A stretch of 64,000 bases of DNA from assembly GCA_030141605.1 (NCBI GenBank), contig JAQGDQ010000246.1:248001-312000 (forward strand), written 5' to 3'. Positions 38,717 through 51,900 of this stretch are shown one piece after another (position 1 is the first letter of the stretch; each line of letters opens with the position of its first letter). The notes below the pieces were generated by a model. The model searched no databases and was not told where the DNA came from. It was given only the letters and a program-made list of their open reading frames with translations. The position numbers and the translations under genes are program-made. Source of the DNA: Tubiluchus corallicola (lineage: Eukaryota > Priapulida > Priapulimorpha > Priapulimorphida > Tubiluchidae).

Positions 38717-41700
38717 ATGCTGATTCCTCAGTTCTTACGTTTCTGTGCCTTAGTAGTAATGTTTTGGTTTAAGTCAATACATGGAAATACTGACTTAGAA
38801 TTTGACGAAGTTACTTGTGGCTCCGTGGTGAAGTTAATGAACACTAACCACAGGTGGGTACTAGGTATTGATCCCCCTTATTGGGCGATCATAAAAAGAC
38901 ACACAGTTAACTTTGTCGGATCTGTTGAAACTGGAATACTTGTCAACAAAACTTGAAAGAGGCAATAAAAAACTACAGTAGGTTAGCTAAGTTATCTAAA
39001 TTTTGCAGAACAAATGGCATTGGGCACTTTGCTGGTGGTAGGGCTATTAACTATGTTCTCTGTTGTGGACGCAGTCAAGCTAACGACCGGTACCAAAGTC
39101 ATTTTTTCTCAAAAGCTGAACTGATACCAAACGGAAAATTCACACACTGATGTAACTTTGTGTCTATAAATTTGTGCTGATAAAATACAAATTTTATTTT
39201 TATAAAAACAGTAAATTTGTTGCAACGGCAGTGAGAAAGGAGTAAAAACACAAAATTTTCTGGGAAACATTTTAAATTATTGTAGCTACGTAACAGGGAT
39301 AAAAAAAATTGGCTGTAACGGTGTCATCTGTCTACTCTAGACTGCACAGTGTATGCAGCAAGTGAAGACGTGATTGACAATTGTAAATGCTGTTTATGAT
39401 TTTCTAGGCATGACAGTAAAAGATAGCAAAACAATTCGCTTAAGTAATTTGAGTACATGCGCTCACTAAAGTTAGTTATGTTTAGTAACTTTAACTACTT
39501 TTTCTGATAAGGTATTTCTGTATTTTATTATTTATATCAGTCAGATATCGTCACAGTACCACGTTTATAGTGCCACCTCATTTAATGCCCAAATTTTTAA
39601 CAAAACAAAATACCTATATTTGCATAGACATGTACATGTTTGCATTAGTGCACCTCGTTATATTGCCAAACACTAAACACCAACAGTTCGGCTATACATA
39701 ATTTTTAAGGCACAGTTTGTGGCAGTAAAACCAAAATTTCAGCACCAGCATAGAATAAATATCGGAAATCAGAATCGAACCAAATACTTTAGTTATTGGT
39801 AACCAAAACTATCAGTTCGGTAACAACCCTGTTATATATGTGCTTGCTTAGCAAAATCACCCACAAGTCGGCAACTAAGCCTTTCTAGTTATTCACATAT
39901 TCTGAATCTCATGAGGATCATTTTTATACCAAACTCAATGCTCTGTTTTATTTCTAAGCTGAGATAATCCTAGTTGAAGTCGAAGTGCACACTGCGCACT
40001 GAAAAACATAACCTTGAGAAAATCACTATCAAAGTTAGCTATTGTTTTTTGTCGCGTTTCTATAAAAGCTTAGCAACCGTATGAAAGGTTGGTTGCTATG
40101 GATTTTGCAAGAACACCCTGAAGTTATGTTTAAATCCAGTAAATGGCACTTCCTGATGAAGAACTGGGCTTGGTGACAAAAAAAACTGGAAGCAAAATTA
40201 CTGCTTCCACGAGCTATTATCAGAGTTTGAATATAAAAGTCCAATATATTTCGCATTTGTTTTGATAAAAACAAAAAATTGACATTTGACCAAATTTTTG
40301 GTGTTTCTGCTTTGAAGCATCATTAACGCAGTTTTAACTATGCTGTCTTATGGACGGTTTTGGTTTGTAAGCACATGTATAGTGACTGCACAAATGATTG
40401 CTTATTTAGTGTGTGTTCTGAAAATAATTTGTTTGTCTTACCCCATCAGCTCAAAAGATGCTAGTAGGGAGGGAGGAAAAATAAACCTGAATCATGGAAT
40501 ATTAAAATCATTAGCAATCAAAGTTTGTTTATTTCCCACTGGTTAGCAGTAATTTTTAAATTTTTTCAATGCACATTTTTTCACGCTTTGTTTTTTAGTT
40601 TCGCTTTACTAAATCATCGTATAATTATCGATTATTGTATAGTCTCTTTTTGGTATCATAACTGTTCTGATAATTATGATATTTACGGCAACACTACTTA
40701 GTCATTAATACACTGATTTGGTAGAAAATTCGATACTTTCTAGCCTCTAAAACAATGAGCATCATACAAAATGGCAACCCTGGCCAAGAGTTAGCCGTGG
40801 AAAAACATGGTCACGTCCTGTGTTCTCTGAAAGAACGGTGTTATACTGCTTATTGCGTTTTACGTTTTAAATTTAAAAAATACGCTTTTATGACCACGTC
40901 AAGTAAGTATTAAAACGTACAAAAATATTAGAAAATTCCCGGCCGAGTGCGCAATAAAAAATATTATCTGGGCGATTAAACGGAAACAGAAGTATTTTTA
41001 TTATTGGCCCTATTGTTTATAACACACATTGGACATGGCTCATGCTAATGCAGGATGCAAATTTAATATTTATCGTGCACTTTCATTTAGGAGTTATATA
41101 ATTGTACTAGTGCTGCCACCTATACTTCAATTTCTTTATTATTATCTGGAAGATTTGCTTTAATTTTTTTATTTAACGATATTGTTTATAATCTATCCTA
41201 ACTTTAGTTTTGTTGCCACCAGTTAAAAAATTGGGAAGAGGTGTTGAATGACAATTTAATCGATTCTTTGTCAAGTCTTCCAAGCACTAATTTATATAGG
41301 CCAGCCTGCATACATATTCAAAAAACAAGAGATCAAGTTTATGTCAGCAAGTCTTATACGAATACAGGTCTGACTGGAGCTGTGCATTTTGGTTTTGCAG
41401 AGCTAGGTTGCATTCTCATGATGTAAAGTATGGTTCGGGAAGTCAGCAACAGTCAGTAACAGCTGTTGATAATAGTGATGACCACAATAGTCATTGGCAA
41501 ATCATTGGTCCGCATAATTCGCATTGCAGTCGTGGTGAGCCAGTGAAGTGTGGAGATTCTATACGCTTATTACATGTAGCAACTGGTATGTTTAATTAAT
41601 GTAACCTATTTACAGATTATTAACATTTGTTGCATTGTTATTATTTAAAAGAAACATAAGTGGTGAATTGACATACTTTTGAAAATTGCTAACCAATGTC

Positions 41701-42424
41701 ATTATAACTCTGACTATTTGGATGTGAGAAATATTGAGAATTACAACTAACAATGGATCAGGATCTAGTGAGTGTGTAGGATACAGCAATAAAATGACAC
41801 AACAGTAATGTAATGTTAAATTTCCTTATCCTAACTTGTGTATACTTTGTTAATTTTCTTTTGAACATTCTTTTTTGCAGTTATCTTGCATATTTAGTCA
41901 CACAATGCATGGAATAACTGTGGACACGGGGCAGTTTATTTGCACTGGGTTTAAGGGCATAATTGTGCCCGTTACTTCGAAACGTCAATATGTACATTGT
42001 TTCACACAAGTAAGATATTCCAATCAGCCAGATATCTAAACTAAGTGTGAATAAATTATTTTAGCTGAGCACTTAAGTAAAATTATGTTTATTATCTGTA
42101 GGTAAATATCTTCATAGTCATTTCTTCTCTTCTCCTCTTTCGCACAATTTGGAAGTGAGCTGCTTTGGTGAAGATGGCAAAGGTGACACAGGCGACAACT
42201 GGGTGGTAGTTTGTAATGGAGACACCTGGCAGCGCGATGAAACTGTGAGATTTCGACATAAGGACACAGATGCCTTCCTACACATAACGGGTGATACATT
42301 TGGCCGACCAATCCATGGTCAGAAGGAAGTGTGTGGCTATGCTAATCCGCACCCATCTAACTACTGGAGGACCGTGGAGGGAGTTTATATGATGCCAAAA
42401 AATTCTGACACCAGTGGATTGTAA
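38717..42424 (+). CDS. SDF2: Stromal cell-derived factor 2 (SDF2), ER MIR-domain protein, complete
   Basis: Three exons, 38717-38853, 41401-41585 and 42102-42424, give 214 residues, close to the about 211 of known SDF2. Residues 1-23 are a signal peptide. The mature part opens with the family hallmark VTCGSVVKL (33-41). LHSHDVKYGSGSQQQSVT (first MIR repeat), CSRGEPVKCGDSIRL, YLHSHF, CFGEDGKGD, DNWVV, VRFRH, FGRPIHGQKEV and NYWRTVEGVYM follow, covering three MIR repeats. SDF2 works in the ER lumen with the Hsp40 ERdj3 and BiP in protein quality control. The C-terminus SGL lacks a KDEL-type signal; this fits SDF2 rather than SDF2L1, which ends in HDEL. Intron 1 is 2.5 kb, intron 2 about 0.5 kb. 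It converges with the CatSper-type gene 560 bases away. ATTAAA at 42758 is a possible poly(A) signal. Confidence 0.96.
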
Positions 42425-42739
42425 AGACTGGTCTGCCCGAGCATCTCTTGTGATTGGCAAAACAGGAGATAGCATCTTGCTGTTTACAACAGACCGTGAT
42501 GTAGAAACTTACTAGATCTGTGATTGTTTTGTTGTTGTTCTTTGTTAATTGTAAAGCTTGGAATGGGATTGGACATTTTCTACTTTTGCATTTAATAGAA
42601 ATGTTTTATTATTTACAGAATTGAAGTGGACTTGTATACTTTGAAATGTAGTGTGTTTCCAAGACCAATACAGGAGAGATTTTAAAAAACTTGTCATACT
42701 AAAATAATCAGCTACAGTTTGGATATTACTTTCCAAGAG

Positions 42740-42763
42740 TTTATTTGACATAACTTAATTAAA
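42740..42763. terminator. Overlapping poly(A) signals of two convergent genes
   Basis: TTTATT at 42740-42745 reads AATAAA for the minus-strand CatSper gene. ATTAAA at 42758-42763 is the best plus-strand hexamer I noticed after SDF2. Each signal lies beyond the other, so the mature 3' UTRs would overlap. A second minus-strand AATAAA is at 42605-42610. Confidence 0.4.
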
Positions 42764-42984
42764 CATAATTAAAATTTTATCTGAAACGTAATTGTAATTA
42801 CAACACAATGTGATATATCATTACAGTCGTTCAAAGTACAAAAACAGGAAATGTTCTCAATACAAATAAGGCAAAAACAGGAGCTGCAATACAACAAACT
42901 TTACACCACCATTGTTTGTCCATTTACCTGCATCCTATAAACATACACTCATACTATGATTTGTCATTGTGTGGTTGTTTGATT

Positions 42985-45900
42985 TCATCTGCATGCCCGG
43001 CGCCGTGGTTTCCCAGTATTTTGACTTGAACTGAAGAAACAAACCAGCATGAAAACACACTTAAAAGGTCAAATTCATTGCAATGCATGTATGAAAATGT
43101 AAATGTCTAACTGATTGTGAATTCAATTTCATTTCATGTGTTTCTTTATACAAACACACTGCCAACTGCCAATCTGTTTGCTATATCAAAAGTTACTTTA
43201 CATTGTAAATTAACTGTACTGTTATAACTGTAATGCCAGCTGTTGCTTAATATGCAGTGATTTTCTACTTCAAAAATGTTTTAACATTGTTAAAAATAAT
43301 CAATTACTAGGCATTAACAGACATTACTAGGTATAACAATTAAGTAAAAAATAACATACTGCGTAAGTGTCATATGGCAACATAACAAAGAAGTGAGAAT
43401 TTTTTATACAGTGTTAATAAGTAAGCACTGTTTCTCTAGCACTTCTTGGCTCGAAGTTAATGTGAAGCAAGACAAATGTTTTTTAAGGTAAATACTTAAC
43501 CTTTGCAGCCAAATACACCACCACAGCAAATAAAAAAAATTTAAAACTTTATTGTTAATCCAATTATTTAAGTCTTTCAATTGTTGATACAGAAATTGTA
43601 ACTAACCTGTCACACATTAAGATAACTAAAGATTCCAATTTAAATTCCTTACTGACAATACCATACTAACATTACACTCAAATTTAACCTTTTGTCAACA
43701 ATAAATATAGAACTTTGGCTAATAAAATTCAAAATTCAAGATTGAACTTGCATATTTAAAAAAAACTTAAAAAGTGAGTACATTATTTGTCTATTTGCCT
43801 GTGTAATAACTACAAATCTTATAGTGGATGTAAATTACCTGCTCCGAGTGGGTTCACATTCTTTGGTTAAGCTAGCCTTACTTTCAGCTGTCTCAAAAAC
43901 AAGAAAAATTTTTCTCCGGCTCAGATATGTGTAAACAAGGAACAGCATCACACCAAGAATAAATGCTCCAACAGTAGCACCCATAATGACATAGTCTTGT
44001 TCAGCCTGACCTCCTATAACCGAAACTGCAAACCTTGTCTCCAAAATGCAAAAGCTACAAAATTAGAAAAAAGAATCATTAATGCAGTTAATACTAAACT
44101 ATAAAACAGCAAGTACATCTGAAGTCTGAAAAACAATATAGCATATGAGTGACTGTATAAGACGCCCTGGCTTTTTCAATACAGGTTTGTGGATATGAGG
44201 GTGAGTGGATACACGCACGCTTTCATGCGAATGGCATGTGTTCAATATTAGTTCCACCTGGGCAGTCTCATTTGTAAACCTTGCCTATTTGCTTGATAGA
44301 GAGAAGAAGTATATCCATCTGAACATGGTTGAGATTTTTCTGCCAATTCAGCGGCTCATCTTAGAGGGATATCCTTGATAGTGATCCAGGTTCCCGTCAT
44401 GCCAAAAACATTTGCTGAGTAGACCCTGATGTTGACGCAGGTTTAAAGTGTGCAGAAGCTAAGTATTATAAGAAACACAGTTTAATTGAGAGTTGACTAG
44501 AAATGCCACTTTAACAAACTCACACATACCTGTAATTTGGATCAATAATCCTTGCTCTAAATACGTGAATTGTATTCTTATAGTAATTCCAAATGATCGA
44601 AACTTTCATTGACGAATTTAAAATTTCGTGAGGTTGACTGTGGTCAAAATCACCAGGTGCCCAGTTAAAGCAGGATTTGTAAGTCTACAGACAGAAAAAA
44701 CATTGGCAGTTGCCAACAATATAGGTGTAAATACTGGAATATTACATGTATCATGAATATGTGTTTAGATGCCAAATGAAGACAGTGAATTGAGCACTTA
44801 CACCATTCACAGCCAAATGGTCTAAATGGTAACATACTCGACTGATTTGTATTCCAAAGTTCGTGGTTTTAATTTATAATTGAAATGAAAGTTGTCATTA
44901 CACAATTTCAAGAGTTTATAAAAAATAATACAACATGTATATTACAAAAGCAGATATTTCGCCATAAAGTTAAAAAGTTAGAACAAAAATACAAATGGTT
45001 TTTTTGTGTCTTACACAAACATGTAAAAGCATAAAAAACAGAACATACAAATTTTCATGATATCACAGAACCATGCAAGTGACAATTGAGATGAATGGGC
45101 AACGGACTAACTTAATGTGATAGCCTAGAAGTCACAAAGCCAGTGTAACAGTAGTTATCGGCATCGAGAAATAATCCCATATTATCCAATGGTCAAGATG
45201 AGATCCAGGCCAGTGCAACTAATGAAATCCATGCGTAACATACCTATCTGTTATTATCACTTATATAATAGGAATTCAGTACTCGCTGCGAATTACATGT
45301 ACTATAAAATAATGCATACAGCTCTTATTTGAAAATGACTGACTCATTCTTGCCATTAAATGGCAACATGCAAGTGATATGCTATTGTATATGTAAGGAA
45401 TACTTACACTTGGCATTCTAGCATTGTACACTTCTGAGATGTTATCAACTGTCCTCGCTGTTTGAGCCCAGGTTTGCCCTTCGCTTATGCAACCCACATC
45501 ACGCATAGTAGCATTGTACTTGAAATCCGAGCGATCAAGCACATCCCACAAAACAAAATCTGCAGAGACTTTTTTTACAAAGTCATCACCGTCGTACCTA
45601 TTAACAGTATTTAAATACAAATTAGCCAGTTAGAACAAGTATTAACACAAGTAAGGATTGTGTTAATTAAACTTAAGTGTTGCTACTTGGAGATTACAAA
45701 AAAATGCCAAACAAAACAGGTTATCAATATTTTCATAAACCAATCAAAAAAAGTATACACTATACACATATTATTAGTATCCAGATGACAGTTTTTGCTA
45801 TTACACATTTGTCATACAGAGTAAAGTTTAAGCAGAAAGTTTCACATCTTACAATGTATAAAATTTGTACTTACAAATCAAATTCTGGAACATAAAGCTC

Positions 45901-48900
45901 ATATATGTTAGCCTTCAATGGACAACCTAGAGCGTCCCAATCATAATCAAAGTAGACATTGCGTAAGGAATTCTGATACTTTTCGTGATACCAGGGCAGA
46001 AACTTTGCACCAACTGTGAAGTTGGTGATCTTTTCACAATTTTCATCGTCTGGATTTCTAAACAAGTAGGCACAATAAAGAAATAATAATGTGGAATGCT
46101 TACTAGTGTATTTAGTATAAACTAGTAGGGTTTATACATGTACTACAAGAAATCTATATATTTAAGAAATAAATAAAAAGTAGATTTAAAAATATGTTGA
46201 AGTGTGCAGTTCTACAAATTATTTTTACAACTCATTCATAGGCGTATTTATTAGGATAAATCTGTTTAGCTGGTAACCATACAACACTACTAGAAAATTC
46301 CAGTCGTGTTTCTGAGTAGCAGTCATATAAATATTAGAACCTTAGCTCTACAAAAATAATACTTAGTAAATTATTGTGCCATTGAATCAAATACAACAAA
46401 ATGCAGAGCGTACAGATATTCATTTAAAAGAAAGTTATAAGCCAATAATATTTCTAGGGCACAATCCCTTTATCAAGTTAACAGACGTGAACTACAGACA
46501 TCTTCATCATCAGACTATATTAACTAATAGCATATCAAATTTAACGCACTTGTTTGAAAATGTCTTTTGTGGCTTCTAAGTCTTAATTCCTTAATACGTT
46601 AGTGGCATTTTGTTTTAATGCATGGAGCTATATAGCCATTCTAAATATACAGTTACTTTATAGATCTGTTATACCTGTGAACTTTGATCTGTCGTCCAGG
46701 TGGACACCCTACTGATATCTGTGACACCTGCAGAGAAATTTATAACAATTAGCAGATGCCCGGAAATATTTTAGAGAACGATTGTGTCAAATATACGCAT
46801 AAAATAGAAGACAAAATGTTACATGTTGCAGCTAAAACGTTTGCAAGTACATAGAAACAAATAATATTAAATAGGCTAATGTGCCACTGCAGTAGGAAAT
46901 GGTGTTTAAATTGTCAAGTAATTGAAAGTATATTTACAATTTCAAAACAACACAGTCTTGATTGCGCAAAGCCACTATGGCACAATTATGTAACAGATAA
47001 TTCATTGTAAGTCCCCTGACATTTATGTTTTATTATAAGTCCTCTTCAACAATAATAATAGCTTCAACAACATTAACTATACCACATGAAGAGGATGTTG
47101 GCAATCAAAATGCAAGCGCTTGGGTCTCAATTCCATAGTTGCAACACCGATACTGTCTGTCTTCCACTCAGTATAATTCTCCTCAGTTACACCAGTATAC
47201 TTGTAGTCTGCGTAAAATTGTAATGTCTGAAATTCAAGCAGAGATTGTGAAAAGTTTAAAACAACATGATTCTTCAAGTTAATGAATGTATAAATAGTAA
47301 AAGGGCATTCTTTGTAGTTAGTTAACGAAAACTAGTTATCATTACAGTTCAGCAGACACTATTCGTTTATTTGCATATGAACACCTCATTTTTATTTTCA
47401 GCCAGCCAAATATTCTCACAATATAAGAATTTGCCCAAATATTCTCAAAATAATTGGAAAACAAAAAAATAACACTAAAATGCTCAAGACAAACCGTTTT
47501 TGAAGTACCAAATCCTATCATTTACATCAGCCTTTGATTAAGTCCTTTTTATCTGTCACAATGGCCAATTTTACATGGAGTGCTATCTTACAAATATAAA
47601 CTACAGGATGCTATTTCAGAAATATTTTATTTTTGCTATAAGCAATTGTGGCCTGATAATTTATTATAAATCAAGTAAATAATTACTGTAACTGATCTAA
47701 CTTTAGAAGATAATTAAGTGCATTCCGGTAGAGATTCTAATTAATGTGAAGTTAACACGTCTCACTAATTAGATTTATTTAAATTTTACTCTAACTTTTG
47801 ATCTCATCATTCCTATTTAAAATGACACAACACTGGCATTGTAAAAACTTATGTTACCTTGTTAACCGCTACAGTATCTCTACCTCCCAGAATGCTAATT
47901 ATTTCTTCTTTTGATTTTATGCCATCATCTGTTTCTTCCTCATCTACTACATCTCTAAAGCTTTCTATCATATCAATCATGATCTGTTAAAATGCAAATT
48001 GCCAGTGTAGTAACATGACAACCATGGTCTAAGCATAGCATGCAATGTAACATGGTCTAAGTATAGCATGCCAAAATGAAGCAACCTAAAAGCAAGAGTT
48101 GTTTCTCTAAATTTTATCTTTAACTACAACAGACCATGTTATATATTGAAAAATGGAAACACATTTTAGATTTACATATCATTCTTAGAAAATACTAAAA
48201 AACATTCAAAACTATATCATAATTATAATTCCACTACAGAATTTTTGGGGATAAACCATATCTCTAAAGTATATAGTAACTTTGATTAAGCGTCTTTAGT
48301 ACTAAACATTTTAAAGCTGACAAAATAAATAATGTGTGGCATTGGCACCCCTTCATATTATGCCATGTACTAGAAGTTGCTTGCCAGCATCATGTGAGCA
48401 GTACTGTGTGACTTATTGAATACTTAGTCTTTCTTAGCCAGATACTGAAGCTGTGATACTAGGCACTACTGTAAATAGTTGCACAGCAGATGATAGCAAT
48501 CTTGTAATTACACTGGTGGATTTAGTTACTGCGTCTATATACCACAATGGTGCAGAAAATCTCAATTTCAAACAGCTAGTGACGAACTTTTTAGCAAAAA
48601 AGGCATAAAAGCCAAATTTGAATACGTGAGCAGATAAAAAAGCAATGCCAAAAGCAATACTTACACAATTACAGAACAGTTCAGTTCGACCGCTGCTTAA
48701 ACTCCCTTTATTTGCATTTCCAAATAATGGTGTACATCAAACTAATTTGTGTTAATTTTTCCTTATTGCTTGGTTATTAGCCATTCTATGCTTATAGACT
48801 TATCACACAAGTTATTTTCTCGTATAAGGCATGCTTATTGTTTCTCTGATGTTCTTCAAAAGTTAAAAATTAGGCACTTATTAATGCCTCGAAATAAACT

Positions 48901-51900
48901 ACATAATATGTGAAGGCATTCTACCTAACTGTTTCTACCTAATTAGGACACAACTTTCTTAGCTAGAGAAAATCTCACAGGAAGACAGAACAGTGCAAAT
49001 GACTGTCTTGCAAATAATATGGCAATACAGTGTATATATGAAGATTAGTTCATTTGCTGTCAGTGTAAGGCACAAACTTGCAACAAGAAACACATGTATT
49101 TTTGCCCCAGATGTTAAAATTAAAAGTTATAAATAGGAGAACTTTTGTTTCATAGATGGAATATCGTACCTACAAACTTATGTCACACTTAACTGAAAAA
49201 TCCCTGATGAAAAGTGCGCAATATGTTACCAACAACTTGTGCTGTGCTTTGTTCATCGATTATTTCACTGGTTACTCATATGGGAAATGCAATTTTATCA
49301 GTCAGAAGCTGTCTTGGGTGGATAGTTTTAACACCCTGTGCAAATAAACAAGGACAAAAATTTTGCCAAACCCAGTAGTTTAATGAAACTCTATCTAATA
49401 TCAGGTTCAAAAAAAGGAAACAAAAAAAACAGTTTTTTCAGATAACTTATAGACCCATACATCCCCTACTGCACTTGTACTTTTCCAAAAATTCATGTTA
49501 CATTAAAAACTTTATCAATAAATTAACCACTGCAAATTATAAATGGTTACGATTTATATCACTCTCAACTAAGATGTTAACGATAACGATAATTATCGTA
49601 TCGATACAAAATTGATATTATTCTATTAACATCATTATTATATCGAATTTAGTGTGTATCGCTACATATCACTCACCATTATAAAATCATTTCACTTTGC
49701 TTTATTATTTACGCACAAGAATCACCCCAAAAAAATTGAAGAGTTAGGTTGTTTGAATAATCTTCTTGCTCTTTCTTCCTACAATAGCGGCTGTCTTAAG
49801 TCGGTTTACTGACACAGGAATATATCTTCAATATATTTATCTGTCACAGCTCATATTATTTTATGACTAAACAAACAAGAGAACTTTGTCATAACTTACA
49901 TGTATCAATACATTAATCGGGAAACAGCCTGAAAAAATAGGGTGTTGCAATACGCTGAGACACCTTGCACTATAACTAGCCACGCGTTCAGTATCATTTT
50001 TATCGTTAGAAATAATTTACAGTATCATATCATTATCGTATACGTTTAACATCCCTACAGTACAACATTAAGCAGGTAATTATTTCAATGCAATCAAAAA
50101 AGATTCACAAGCCAGCTTTATATTCTTACCAAAACCTCTTGATGATGCAAATAAGCATACACTATTTCAGTCCAAAACATGATATTTTCTCCTAAATCAA
50201 GATAGTATATCGCTGCTTCTACATTGTGTGTGAAACTGTAATACTGCAAAGATAAAGAGCATCACAGTCAATAAGTTTAACACACAGTATAATGCAAAAT
50301 CAATGAAATGAGTACTTTTTCAAAGCCAAGGTTTGGGGAAAAAGATGACCTAAATGCGAAACTAGACTGAAATCAAACGTTAAAGGTAAAAGTATTTCAA
50401 AGATCAACACTACTTGCTTAAATTTCTTAACAGTCACTTCCATGTCTAATAATCAGCTTTCTTGGCAGCAAGCTGTGAGTGGTAAGTAACCTTTTAAGAT
50501 GTACAATAAAATTCTATGATATTGCCCTTTAAGTGTAATAACATTGTTCATGCTCAGGCTGATCATAGTAGTAAAGTGTTTGAAAAGTCATTATCTAATT
50601 CAACTTACTGGACACCTATACAGTGGGTAATAGGCACTATTAATTTCATTCTTCACAGGAAAATTCAAGACTATTGCTTTATCATCTTCACCAATAGTGA
50701 CAATAACCGGCTCAGAAGTGGCAGTTGGCATTAGTGCTATACTGCTAGCATTGCCATATGTGGGATAACCAGTTTCAATCTAATAACACAAAAAAAATTT
50801 CAAAATACACCGTTATCAAACTTTTCAGCTGCTTTTCAGCATCTAAACATCATTATGTTTAGATTAGCAATAATTTATGGGTATTCATTTCATTTAGAAC
50901 TCGTAAAGCACCTTAACGAGCCTTAATGAACAATATTGTATTATTTCGTAAAACATTTTCTCGCTTAATCGATGACAGTGATATTTCAGTTTGGAGGACT
51001 TATTTCCTTCTGCACAGCTATTTTTTGGTTTTAACAAACATTAAGGGAAAAAAACAAGAAAGTTTAACTTTGCAAGAAACATTTTCTACATGAATATCAA
51101 TGAGCACAAAATAATGACAAAGTGGCAAAACACAAAGCTGAACAACAAGGCACTCATAAATTAGTGCCAATAAAACTATTTAATGAATTGAAATCTGGTT
51201 CTCAAGAGCCCTACACATAGATTCCTTCACCCGAGCAATAATTTAATTATACAATGTAAAAACACAACTAACTATAACGAATGGCATCTGATGCAATGCA
51301 CGTTCGTGTCTTGTTGTATTTTTGTATTCAGCTTCACGAAAGGAATTGCCGTAAACTACGCTGTTGTTTGCCAGTAGCGCAAAGAAACTTCCACTTTCAC
51401 CTGACAATCAAAACATCCAAAAACTAATGAACTATTCCACTTATATGCCAATTATATCGTAAATAAAAACTTCTAAATAGTATGGCAGAAAATTGGGTGC
51501 ACATCTGCTTTTTTAGCAAATTGTTAGCAAGCCTTTTTAAAATTCTATATTAGTCATCTTGCTGAAAAGTAAAATAATGCCTATGAAATAACTGTACGTT
51601 GTTTTAAGTCAATGCCGTGCACAAAACAATGATAATGTTATTTCTAAAAGCATCATGAAATAGAACTTACACACAAATACATCAAGCAGTACGAATAAAC
51701 TTACATAAAAAATATATATGCTAAATCTACAATGTTTTAAACGATTCAATAGAATACCTGAAAGCACTTGAACAATGGCTGAGTCGGTCTCATTTGTCAA
51801 ATAGGACAGTTTTTTTTCCTTTTTACCCTCTAAAGCAAAACAAAACATAGTTAGAAATCAAAAGTTCTTGCAATTTCCTTATATTATACTGATTAAAAAA

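Noticed and set aside
41881-42000. Acceptor-like TTTTTTGCAG inside SDF2 intron 2
   Set aside because: Including it would break the MIR-domain frame; exons 2 and 3 join perfectly without it.
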